Of a DNA stretch of 7,706 nt, positions 1 through 5,766 are shown in pieces. The stretch spans positions 1 through 7,706 of the forward strand of contig JAUWFP010000092.1 of NCBI GenBank assembly GCA_030606845.1, given 5' to 3'. Numbering within the stretch: position 1 is the first letter of the stretch; every line of letters starts with the position of its first letter. The translations under genes were made by a program, and so were the position numbers. The DNA comes from Anaerolineales bacterium. Lineage in GTDB: Bacteria; Chloroflexota; Anaerolineae; Anaerolineales; E44-bin32. The notes under the pieces are model-generated. The model saw only the letters and a program-made list of their open reading frames with translations. It ran no database searches and was not told the DNA's origin.

Positions 1-639
1 GGAAAAACCCTTCCTCGATAGAGCCTCAACCATGGCGTCTTTCAATCGACGTGCATGAAGCGTTGTCCAGCGGGCGACGTACGGCGCTCCGCAGGAGGCG
101 GCAAGATAAGGAAGATTGAACGGATTTTCGAAGGTGCCGAATGGAGCGGTCGTTCCACGCGCACCCTGAGGCGTGGTGGGTCCGATCTGTCCACCGGTCA
201 TGCCATAATTGAAATTGTTCACGCAAACTACATTAATATCAAGGTTTCGCCTTGCAGCATGAATGAAGTGGTTTCCGCCTATTGCAAAAAGGTCCCCATC
301 ACCGCTGAATACAACCACCTTGTGACCCGGTTTCACCAATGATAAGGCAACACGCAACCCACTGGCGAAGGGAATCGCCCGTCCGTGGGTGGTGTGATAG
401 GAATCTGATCTCATGTAACCGGCTAACCGTCCAGTGCAACCAATACCGGATACGATAGAAACATCGTCTACACCGATATCCAACTCCCGCAATGCATAAG
501 CAAAGCAGGACATGGTCGTCCCTAACCCGCAGCCAGAGCACCATATATGCGGGAGGCGCTCCTCTCTGAAGTAGGGTTGAAGTGGGTGGTGAACATCCTT
601 GATGATCTCCGGCTCAGGTCTAGCCTTTACCCTCTCCAC
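1..639 (-). CDS. korB: 2-oxoacid (2-oxoglutarate):ferredoxin oxidoreductase beta subunit (3' end outside window)
   Basis: This is the ThDP-binding catalytic subunit, partner of KorA. The frame runs from GTG 639 to the left edge without a stop, giving 213 residues; homologues usually run several tens of residues further. The ThDP/Mg motif is GDGDLFAIGGNH (113-124) with VNN (140-142) and YGMTGGQ (145-151). Four cysteines sit where the beta-subunit [4Fe-4S] cluster of 2-oxoacid oxidoreductases is bound: C34 and C37 (WCSGCG), C68 (GIGCTGR) and C183 (ASCGAP). GAGGAGGT lies a few bases upstream of the GTG, within the end of korA, and the two genes overlap by 13 bases. A gamma subunit (korC) would be expected next, just beyond the left edge. 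The 2-oxoglutarate assignment is inferred as for korA. Confidence 0.9.
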   Translation of the reverse strand, partial: MERVKARPEPEIIKDVHHPLQPYFREERLPHIWCSGCGLGTTMSCFAYALRELDIGVDDVSIVSGIGCTGRLAGYMRSDSYHTTHGRAIPFASGLRVALSLVKPGHKVVVFSGDGDLFAIGGNHFIHAARRNLDINVVCVNNFNYGMTGGQIGPTTPQGARGTTAPFGTFENPFNLPYLAASCGAPYVARWTTLHARRLKDAMVEALSRKGFS

Positions 640-1769
640 TGGTGTACCTCCTCAATCGCATCCAACACCTGCTCTGGCTGGTGAATCCCTCCCCCCGCGT
701 GCGGGACGAGCTTGACAATTGCTTTCCCGGCGGCACAACGCTCGACCTCAAGCACAATCTGGCCGAGATTGAGCTCCGGTACAACAAAGCCCTTCACCTT
801 TCCTGCCAGTTCCGCAATCCGTTCCTCAGGGAAAGGCCAGACAGTGATCAATTTTAACATCCCCACTCGGATCCCTTTTTCACGCGCTAGTTCCAGTGAC
901 CTCCAGGAAGCTCTCGCGCTTATTCCGTACGCCACAAGCACGATTTCAGCATCATCGATAAAATGCTCTTCGTATTCGATAATCTGATCTGCGTTCTTTC
1001 GGATCTTATCCGCGAGTCGAGTAACCAACGCCGCCTGGGCTTCAAGCGACATATCGGGGTAGCCATATTCGTCGTGGGTAAGCCCGGTTACATGAACCCG
1101 ATACCCTTCGCCAGCGCAAGCCATTTCCGGTACCAGATCCTCGCCTGCACGATACGGTACGAATTCTTCATACGGCACAGTCGGCTTGCGGCGCGGCGTG
1201 ATCTGGATGCTCTCGGGATCGATCACCACACGCTCCATCATATGCCCGACAACCTCGTCCGTCATAATCATCACGGGTGTCCTGAATTGCTCTGCCATGT
1301 TGAAGGCTTTGATCGTGAAATCAAACATCTCCTGCGGTGAGGATGGCGCGTAGGCGATGACCTCCTGAACACCATGCGATCCCCAACGAGCCTGCATCAT
1401 ATCGCCCTGCGACGTAGCCGTAGGCAAACCGGTGCTTGGTCCGCCGCGCTGCACATCAACAATCACACACGGTGTTTCGGTCATCACGGCGAGCCCGATG
1501 TTCTCCATCATCAAGGAAAATCCAGGACCTGATGTTGCGGTCATGGCTTTCACACCACCCCAGGCTGCCCCAAGCACAGCTGCAATGGAAGCCAATTCGT
1601 CCTCCATCTGCAGGAAGTAGGCCCCGAGTCTTGGTAGCCGGTGCGCCATACGCTCTGCGATTTCGGACTGTGGTGTGATTGGGTAGCCGGCGAAGACGCG
1701 ACATCCCACTGCAATAGCGCCCTCTGCACAAGCGACGTCGCCATTGAAGAAATACTCGCCTTCTAACAC
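627..1769 (-). CDS. korA: 2-oxoacid (2-oxoglutarate):ferredoxin oxidoreductase alpha subunit
   Basis: The alpha subunit of a thiamine-diphosphate 2-oxoacid:ferredoxin oxidoreductase contributes 2-oxoacid recognition and part of the ThDP site. From GTG 1769 it has 380 residues, normal for a KorA without a fused gamma domain. The YPITP motif (29-33) that contacts the 2-oxoacid is present, followed by QMEDE (54-58), TSGPGFSLM (79-87) and QRGGPSTGLPT (107-117). The C-terminal half resembles the transketolase-C-like domain (LVAYGISAR, VPELNLGQI). The reaction is 2-oxoglutarate + CoA = succinyl-CoA + CO2 + reduced ferredoxin, reversible under strong reduction. The substrate call rests on similarity to KorA and on the adjacent succinate/fumarate enzyme; a branched-chain VOR is the main alternative. 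The start is uncertain. GTG 1769 has only a weak, close AAGG, whereas a perfect AAGGAGGTG upstream points to an in-frame ATC at 1787 that would give 386 residues. The 3' end overlaps korB by 13 bases. Confidence 0.9.
   Translation of the reverse strand: MLEGEYFFNGDVACAEGAIAVGCRVFAGYPITPQSEIAERMAHRLPRLGAYFLQMEDELASIAAVLGAAWGGVKAMTATSGPGFSLMMENIGLAVMTETPCVIVDVQRGGPSTGLPTATSQGDMMQARWGSHGVQEVIAYAPSSPQEMFDFTIKAFNMAEQFRTPVMIMTDEVVGHMMERVVIDPESIQITPRRKPTVPYEEFVPYRAGEDLVPEMACAGEGYRVHVTGLTHDEYGYPDMSLEAQAALVTRLADKIRKNADQIIEYEEHFIDDAEIVLVAYGISARASWRSLELAREKGIRVGMLKLITVWPFPEERIAELAGKVKGFVVPELNLGQIVLEVERCAAGKAIVKLVPHAGGGIHQPEQVLDAIEEVHQWRG
646..653 (-). promoter_or_regulatory. Ribosome binding site for the korB GTG start
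   Basis: GAGGAGGT lies inside the korA 3' end, about six to seven bases before the GTG at 639. It fixes the korB start within korA and indicates coupled translation of the two catalytic subunits. Confidence 0.6.
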
Positions 1770-1779
1770 CGCCTTGTTC

Positions 1780-2037
1780 TTAGCGATCCTGCACCTCCTT
1801 GTCGCTCCATATGGCGAAATCGGGACAGATCAATTGACAGTAACCACAATTAACACAGGCATCTGCGTCGATCAGTACAGGGTAGTAGTATCCATGGGAA
1901 TTAAACTCATCGGATTCCGCCAGCGCTTCGACGGGACAATACTCAATGCACCAGCCACACCCTTTACAAAGGGTATCAATGAGCGTTATTGTGCCTTTAG
2001 ATGTTTTCCAGCGTTTCGCTGTCTGTTCAGAGGCCAC
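1780..2037 (-). CDS. korD: 2-oxoacid:ferredoxin oxidoreductase ferredoxin-like delta subunit
   Basis: This 2x[4Fe-4S] polypeptide of 85 residues carries electrons between the KOR catalytic core and external ferredoxin. Cluster motifs are C24-x2-C27-x2-C30-x3-C34-P (CKGCGWCIEYCP) and C61-x2-C64-x2-C67-x3-C71-P (CVNCGYCQLICP, then DFAI). The lead-in KGTITLID and the spacer residues NSHGYYYPV are typical of KorD/VorD rather than of free ferredoxins. The frame is open back to 2166, but that part lies inside the frdA C-terminus and is not ferredoxin-like. GTG 2037, with AAGGG seven bases upstream, is the better start and gives the usual subunit size. It is followed by korA and korB, matching the korDAB(C) order. 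Whether the complex uses 2-oxoglutarate or a branched-chain 2-oxoacid is not settled by this subunit. Confidence 0.88.
   Translation of the reverse strand: MASEQTAKRWKTSKGTITLIDTLCKGCGWCIEYCPVEALAESDEFNSHGYYYPVLIDADACVNCGYCQLICPDFAIWSDKEVQDR
1792..1800 (-). promoter_or_regulatory. Nine-base consensus Shine-Dalgarno near the korA start
   Basis: AAGGAGGTG is fully complementary to the 16S rRNA 3' tail and lies inside the last codons of korD. It is too far (24 bases from GGAGG) from the GTG at 1769, but ideally spaced (six bases) for the in-frame ATC at 1787. Part of the match may be forced by korD codons for Lys-Glu-Val. Confidence 0.5.
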
Positions 2038-2044
2038 AATCTCA

Positions 2045-2049
2045 CCCTT
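2045..2049 (-). promoter_or_regulatory. Ribosome binding site deciding the korD start
   Basis: AAGGG shares bases with the frdA TAA stop and sits seven bases before the GTG at 2037. It rules in this start over the upstream in-frame codons within frdA and suggests coupling between the fumarate reductase and KOR genes. Confidence 0.6.
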
Positions 2050-3715
2050 ATATGAATCGGCCAAGAGAGCGTTCAAGAACCGACTTCGATCTGTAATCAG
2101 GAAGCAGCATCGGAGATTGAAGGTCGGTCTCAATCCCCGCATCAGCAAGCTGCTGCTCGAAGTCAACCGCGTGCTGCAGCGATAATGTTTTAATCTTGCT
2201 TTTCTTTTTCTTCGCCCACTTCGCAGCAGCGATTCCTGCGCGCCGCCCGAATACGTTGTAGCCTAGAAGTGAGTTCCCCATGAGGCGGTTCTTGCCATGC
2301 ACGCCTCCTTCAACTTCTCCACCGGCAAACAACCCAGGCACACTCGTTTCACCATCGGCCTCGATTTCGACCCCCCCGTTCTGGTAGTGAAGCGTCGGGT
2401 AAACAAGGGCTGGATCTTTGGTGATATCAATCCCATGCCGGTTCCACATTGTCCACATCGCGGCAAGCCAGTCCTTAATTGTCCCCTCGCCATGGATTTC
2501 ATCGATCATAGGCGTATCCAACCACACGCCGCGCACACCGGTTGCGGTCTCTATTCCCTTTTCTCGGCTCCAGCACTCGCGTATGATCGCTGCCGCTTCG
2601 ACGTCCCGCGGCTCGAGAGGATAGACGAAGGCTTCGCCGTCAGCGTTTATCGGCACCGCCCCCTGGCTGCGCAGCTTTTCGGTGGCGAGCTGCCCCAGAA
2701 TCGCCGATGGATAGGCAACGCCAGTGGGGTGATACTGGACTGAATCCATATCAAGCAGCTTAGCGCCCGCTCGATAAGCGATCACCAATCCGTCCGCGGT
2801 TGCACCGTAATGGTTGGTAGTCGGGAAATTTTGGATGTGCATGCGACCGAAACCACCTGTCGCCAGTACCGTCGCTTTCGCACGGATGACCCGGTATTCA
2901 CCAGTCTCTAAATTGTATGTAATAGCCCCTGCTGCCTTACCTTCCACATCCAGCAATAGCTCGATGACAGGCGAGAATTCCAACGTTGGGATCCCTAAAT
3001 TCCTTGCCTCGTCGCGAATGGGGTTAAAGATTGCCTTGCCAGTGTAATCTTTGCATGAGTGCATGCGCTTACGGGAAGTGCCGCCGCCATGCGCTTCCAT
3101 ATACTCACCATTTTCTTTGTCGTACATTACACCTAGCTCTTCATGCCAGCGGATAATCTCCGGACCATCGTCTACCATCGCCTGTACGAGCTCGGGCTTG
3201 TTTTCATAGTGCCCCCCACCCATTACGTCGATGTAGTGAATAGCAGGGGAGTCCTCAGGGCGATCTGCAGCCTGGATACCACCTTGTGCCATGGTCGAGT
3301 TGCAGTCTCCATGGCGCAGTTTCGTGACGATCAAGATATTCTCCGCCGGGATCCCCTCTTGATGGGCAAAAATCGCGGCAACCGTACCTGCCCCACCCCC
3401 GCCGATGATGAGGACATCGACATCGTAATCCACACGAGATAGGTCAATCTTGGCAGGATCGACCAATAGATGTGCTTCCAGCATATCTGCGACTTCGTTG
3501 GGAACCACATTCCCCGCGGAGACACCAATACCCAGTTCTCGTTTCTTCTCGGCTTTGTAATCTGGGTGGAATTCCGCAAGGACTTTTTCGCGCTCTGCTG
3601 GTGTCATCGCCGGTGGAGGACCAGCCTGCAGCCTTGCAGGGCGTGTCGCTTCTACTCGCGCGATCGCCTCACGCATGTAAGCCGGGTATCCTCGAATTAA
3701 TTCTTGATTAGCCAC
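2048..3715 (-). CDS. frdA: Fumarate reductase/succinate dehydrogenase flavoprotein subunit
   Basis: This is the FAD subunit that interconverts fumarate and succinate; it has 555 residues. Residues 1-97 form an unfamiliar N-terminal extension. The FAD dinucleotide fold follows (VDVLIIGGGGAG, 99-110). Substrate-site landmarks are present: HPTG (H329), the proton-delivery arginine in PRD (R370), HYQNGG (H443) and HGKNRL (R477). These argue for true fumarate/succinate chemistry rather than aspartate oxidase or APS reductase. The histidine that binds FAD covalently in SdhA/FrdA aligns with N139 before AQGG, so FAD is probably noncovalent, which tends to favour fumarate reduction. Only about 60 residues follow the NSLLGYNVFGR segment, so the usual C-terminal helical domain is short. 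A lysine run (K502-K505) precedes the tail. The GTG start has GAGAAGGG six bases upstream, 21 bases after frdB. The AAGGG that serves korD overlaps this gene's stop codon. Confidence 0.9.
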   Translation of the reverse strand: MANQELIRGYPAYMREAIARVEATRPARLQAGPPPAMTPAEREKVLAEFHPDYKAEKKRELGIGVSAGNVVPNEVADMLEAHLLVDPAKIDLSRVDYDVDVLIIGGGGAGTVAAIFAHQEGIPAENILIVTKLRHGDCNSTMAQGGIQAADRPEDSPAIHYIDVMGGGHYENKPELVQAMVDDGPEIIRWHEELGVMYDKENGEYMEAHGGGTSRKRMHSCKDYTGKAIFNPIRDEARNLGIPTLEFSPVIELLLDVEGKAAGAITYNLETGEYRVIRAKATVLATGGFGRMHIQNFPTTNHYGATADGLVIAYRAGAKLLDMDSVQYHPTGVAYPSAILGQLATEKLRSQGAVPINADGEAFVYPLEPRDVEAAAIIRECWSREKGIETATGVRGVWLDTPMIDEIHGEGTIKDWLAAMWTMWNRHGIDITKDPALVYPTLHYQNGGVEIEADGETSVPGLFAGGEVEGGVHGKNRLMGNSLLGYNVFGRRAGIAAAKWAKKKKSKIKTLSLQHAVDFEQQLADAGIETDLQSPMLLPDYRSKSVLERSLGRFI

Positions 3716-3721
3716 GTTACA

Positions 3722-3729
3722 CCCTTCTC
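3722..3729 (-). promoter_or_regulatory. Ribosome binding site for the frdA GTG start
   Basis: GAGAAGGG lies in the 21-base frdB-frdA spacer, six bases before the GTG at 3715. It supports this start and therefore the reality of the long N-terminal extension of FrdA. Confidence 0.6.
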
Positions 3730-3736
3730 TAATAGC

Positions 3737-4420
3737 TTATTCCACAACACGAGCCGCATAGATTTCCTCTAGCTCGCCCCGTGTCATCTTGACCAGCGCG
3801 TCCACTTCTTCTGCGTACACGCCTTTCTCAATCTCGACTATGCGCTCTTCAAGATGCTCTGTAATCGGAGACATATATCGCCCATAAACCCGCCGCGCCA
3901 TCTGCGCCATGTGATAATGCTTGATGTCCGCCGGGCAGCGCATGCTGCAAAGTCCGCACTGAATGCAATCGAAGGACAGGCTTGCAGTCTGGGCAATATC
4001 TCCCCTCAACGCCGCCTGTACATAATCCATAACCTCAATATCCTGCGGACATGCTTTGGTGCACGTATTGCAGGATACACATCGGGCAATTTCCGGGTAA
4101 TGCTGGAGTAGTACATTCTCATCAGGGTTGAGTGCAGCCAGTGTGTAGCTCACTCTAGGAGCAGGGGTGAAAGGCAGCTGCACCAGATACATCCCATCCT
4201 CTGCCTCGGTTTGGCATGCAAGCACAAAACGCAGCCGGTAATCCCCTTCGTGCCGGTACACAGTAGAGCAAGCTCCACAGAATCCCGAACGGCACCCTGC
4301 ACCGCGTGTGAAACGCCAACCGGCGTGTTCCATGGCATCCATAATGGTCAGCCCTCTTGGTACTTCATAAGCGCTTCCCATGACATAGATACGAATAGTG
4401 TTTTCAGATGGAATACTCAT
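3737..4420 (-). CDS. frdB: Fumarate reductase/succinate dehydrogenase iron-sulfur subunit, soluble TfrB-like
   Basis: This is the electron-relay partner of the flavoprotein encoded next. It has 227 residues with two domains. The N-terminal plant-type [2Fe-2S] domain has C43, C48, C51 and C69 (GAGCRSGFCGAC, then LACQT). The C-terminal domain has two classical cluster motifs, C114-x2-C117-x2-C120-x3-C124-P and C152-x2-C155-x2-C158-x3-C162-P. Ordinary respiratory SdhB/FrdB proteins bind a [3Fe-4S] cluster near the quinone at the last site. Here that site has the four-cysteine pattern of a [4Fe-4S] cluster. No membrane-anchor gene (SdhC/SdhD/FrdCD) is present, so the enzyme is probably soluble and does not use quinone. 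The N-terminal half of methanogen thiol:fumarate reductase TfrB is the closest known analogue, and its C-terminal half is HdrB-like. Here the HdrB part is a separate gene immediately upstream. The start ATG 4420 overlaps the hdrB stop, with GGAG eight bases upstream. Confidence 0.9.
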   Translation of the reverse strand: MSIPSENTIRIYVMGSAYEVPRGLTIMDAMEHAGWRFTRGAGCRSGFCGACSTVYRHEGDYRLRFVLACQTEAEDGMYLVQLPFTPAPRVSYTLAALNPDENVLLQHYPEIARCVSCNTCTKACPQDIEVMDYVQAALRGDIAQTASLSFDCIQCGLCSMRCPADIKHYHMAQMARRVYGRYMSPITEHLEERIVEIEKGVYAEEVDALVKMTRGELEEIYAARVVE

Positions 4421-5295
4421 CTAACAAGCTCCATTGATGTGGGTAATCCTTCAAGCAGCTTATCCATCGATGCCGGAAGCTCTCCGGTCTCGACCTCGAA
4501 CGCAATCGCAGCCAGCTGGGTCCAATAAACAATCGAAAGTTCACGCTTCTCCGGTAGACTGCTGCGCAGTTCTTCATAGCACAAGCGAAGGTTGTGCATG
4601 CAAAGCGGACAACTTGTGACCATAACTTCCGCACCCGCACGCATTGCCGAGCTCAGTATCCTATGCGATTTTTCAAGCACCATCTCAGGGGTATCTACGA
4701 TTTGATAGGTTCCGCAGCATTCAGCCTGGAAAGCGAATTCAACCGGTGTAGCCCAGAGTGTACGGATGAAATCCTGCAAAATCATCGGTGTGTCCGGTTC
4801 GTCGATCCCGATCTCACGGGGTCGGAGGAGCGTGCATCCATAATATGGCGCCACTCGAAGACCCGACAGCGGTCGCGTCACCCTTCCCTCGATTGATTCA
4901 AAGCCTACCTGATCGCGCAGGATCTCTAATAAATGAAAAACTTCGATACCACCTTCGTAGTCCGGCTCCTCATCCATGAAAGCATTTACCGTCTCTAATC
5001 TTGCGGCATCTTGCTCAATGAAAACCTTCGATCGCTTCAACGTATTGAAGCACATCGAGCAAAGCGTCACAATTTCCTCTGCGCCGCATTCTTGCGCCCG
5101 GATGAGATTCCGCACGGATGCCAATTGATGCATCAAATCATCATCGGTTAGAGAATATACCGTTCCACAGCAGGTCCAGCGTTCCAGCTCTTCCAGCGGC
5201 TGACCTAGCGCTTCCATAACTGCCGCAGCTGAACGCTCATAGTCGCTGGCTTCAGCTTTGAGACTACAACCTGGAAAGTAAGCAGTGTTATTCAT
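4417..5295 (-). CDS. hdrB: Heterodisulfide-reductase-like subunit HdrB with two CCG domains
   Basis: HdrB-type proteins carry two CCG domains which, in methanogen HdrB, bind noncubane [4Fe-4S] clusters that cleave or form disulfides. At 292 residues this has the family's normal length, and both motifs are complete. The first is C10, C42-C43, C79-x2-C82; the second is C154, C193-C194, C229-x2-C232. All ten canonical cysteines are kept, so the protein should assemble both clusters instead of serving as a degenerate scaffold. Its gene overlaps hdrC (ATGA) and the downstream iron-sulfur subunit gene (ATGA), giving tight coupling on both sides. In a bacterium without coenzymes M and B the substrate is not a heterodisulfide of that kind. 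The placement suggests it hands electrons to, or accepts them from, the neighbouring fumarate reductase, possibly with a thiol/disulfide intermediate. That role is inference; the family call is firm. Confidence 0.93.
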   Translation of the reverse strand: MNNTAYFPGCSLKAEASDYERSAAAVMEALGQPLEELERWTCCGTVYSLTDDDLMHQLASVRNLIRAQECGAEEIVTLCSMCFNTLKRSKVFIEQDAARLETVNAFMDEEPDYEGGIEVFHLLEILRDQVGFESIEGRVTRPLSGLRVAPYYGCTLLRPREIGIDEPDTPMILQDFIRTLWATPVEFAFQAECCGTYQIVDTPEMVLEKSHRILSSAMRAGAEVMVTSCPLCMHNLRLCYEELRSSLPEKRELSIVYWTQLAAIAFEVETGELPASMDKLLEGLPTSMELVR

Positions 5296-5693
5296 CCCGT
5301 TTTCTTTCGGAAGCTTGCCACGAGAGCGATCTGCGGTAAGCAGCGAATTTGATCAACTGAAAGCTGGGTGATTTCAACTTGATCGAGCTGCTGGCGCAGG
5401 TAAATCTGGCGCATCGCTTCCATCAACTTGGAGAGGTCCACACCCTTTGGGCAGCGCGTTTGACAATTCAAGCAGGAGGCGCAAATCCACTTGGCATTGC
5501 TCTCCAGTACTTTCCAATTGTTCAACTGCAGCTGCCTTATCACCTGATGCGGAAGCATATCCATCTCATCTGCAAAGGAGCAGCCGGCAGTGCACATCCC
5601 ACACTGATAGCAAGCGAATACGTTTTCTCCCGAGAGTAACTCCACTCTCTCGCGAAATCCTGCAAAATGCTCCAGTTTCGTCACAGACGGCAT
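5292..5693 (-). CDS. hdrC: Heterodisulfide-reductase-like iron-sulfur subunit HdrC
   Basis: This small cytoplasmic protein carries two [4Fe-4S] clusters. In Hdr complexes it relays electrons between the flavoprotein HdrA and the catalytic HdrB. From ATG 5693 it is 133 residues long. An in-frame GTG at 5714 would add seven residues but has a poorer ribosome binding site. Two full cluster motifs are visible: C28-x2-C31-x2-C34-x3-C38 (CYQCGMCTAGC, followed by Ser rather than the usual Pro) and C71-x2-C74-x2-C77-x3-C81-P (CASCLNCQTRCP). There are no membrane helices, so it is HdrC- rather than HdrE/DsrK-like. Its stop overlaps the hdrB start as ATGA, the classical hdrCB order, and the hydrogenase genes precede it. 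HdrC-like domains also occur in glycolate and lactate oxidases, but adjacency to a bona fide HdrB and an Mvh hydrogenase favours the Hdr reading. Confidence 0.9.
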   Translation of the reverse strand: MPSVTKLEHFAGFRERVELLSGENVFACYQCGMCTAGCSFADEMDMLPHQVIRQLQLNNWKVLESNAKWICASCLNCQTRCPKGVDLSKLMEAMRQIYLRQQLDQVEITQLSVDQIRCLPQIALVASFRKKTG

Positions 5694-5766
5694 TTTTTCG
5701 TCTTCCACTCCCACTCACAGTGGCATGGATAATGGATAATCACTCGCAGATATGGGCACCCAGAAC
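5694..5766. other. 73-base gap between hydrogenase and hdrCB-frd-kor genes
   Basis: This is the only real intergenic space in the window. It holds the hdrC ribosome binding site, a seven-base tandem repeat (ATGGATA twice plus AT on the plus strand, 5725-5740) and a weak inverted repeat (CCACT-CAC-AGTGG, 5711-5723). The stem is too short, and has no T-run, to call a terminator. I see no convincing -35/-10 pair, but an internal promoter or an mRNA processing site cannot be excluded. A 29-codon frame also starts here and is discussed among the findings. Confidence 0.4.
5701..5706 (-). promoter_or_regulatory. Ribosome binding site deciding the hdrC start
   Basis: GGAAGA lies seven bases upstream of the ATG at 5693. 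It favours this ATG over the in-frame GTG at 5714, which has only GTGAG-type sequence upstream. Confidence 0.5.

Noticed and set aside
2038..2166. A longer korD starting at 2166
   Set aside because: The extra 43 residues are the out-of-frame shadow of the frdA C-terminus; the GTG at 2037 has AAGGG at good spacing and gives the normal subunit length.
1744..2743. Plus-strand reading frames of about 100-148 codons (1744-2055 and 2297-2743)
   Set aside because: They lie antisense to well-supported korA, korD and frdA, show no domain or cysteine motif, and read as the complement of those proteins' codons.
2048..3715. FrdA as L-aspartate oxidase or APS reductase
   Set aside because: The HPTG, PRD, HY..GG and HG.NRL landmarks together with the adjacent [2Fe-2S]/[4Fe-4S] subunit fit fumarate reductase; NadB and AprA have different partners.
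5711..5723. Inverted repeat CCACT-CAC-AGTGG as a terminator
   Set aside because: A five-base stem without a following T-run is too weak, and it lies immediately before the hdrC ribosome binding site.
5725..5740. Seven-base tandem repeat ATGGATA as an operator or the start of a repeat array
   Set aside because: Only about 2.3 copies, no palindromic symmetry and no further copies in the window; most likely simple slippage.
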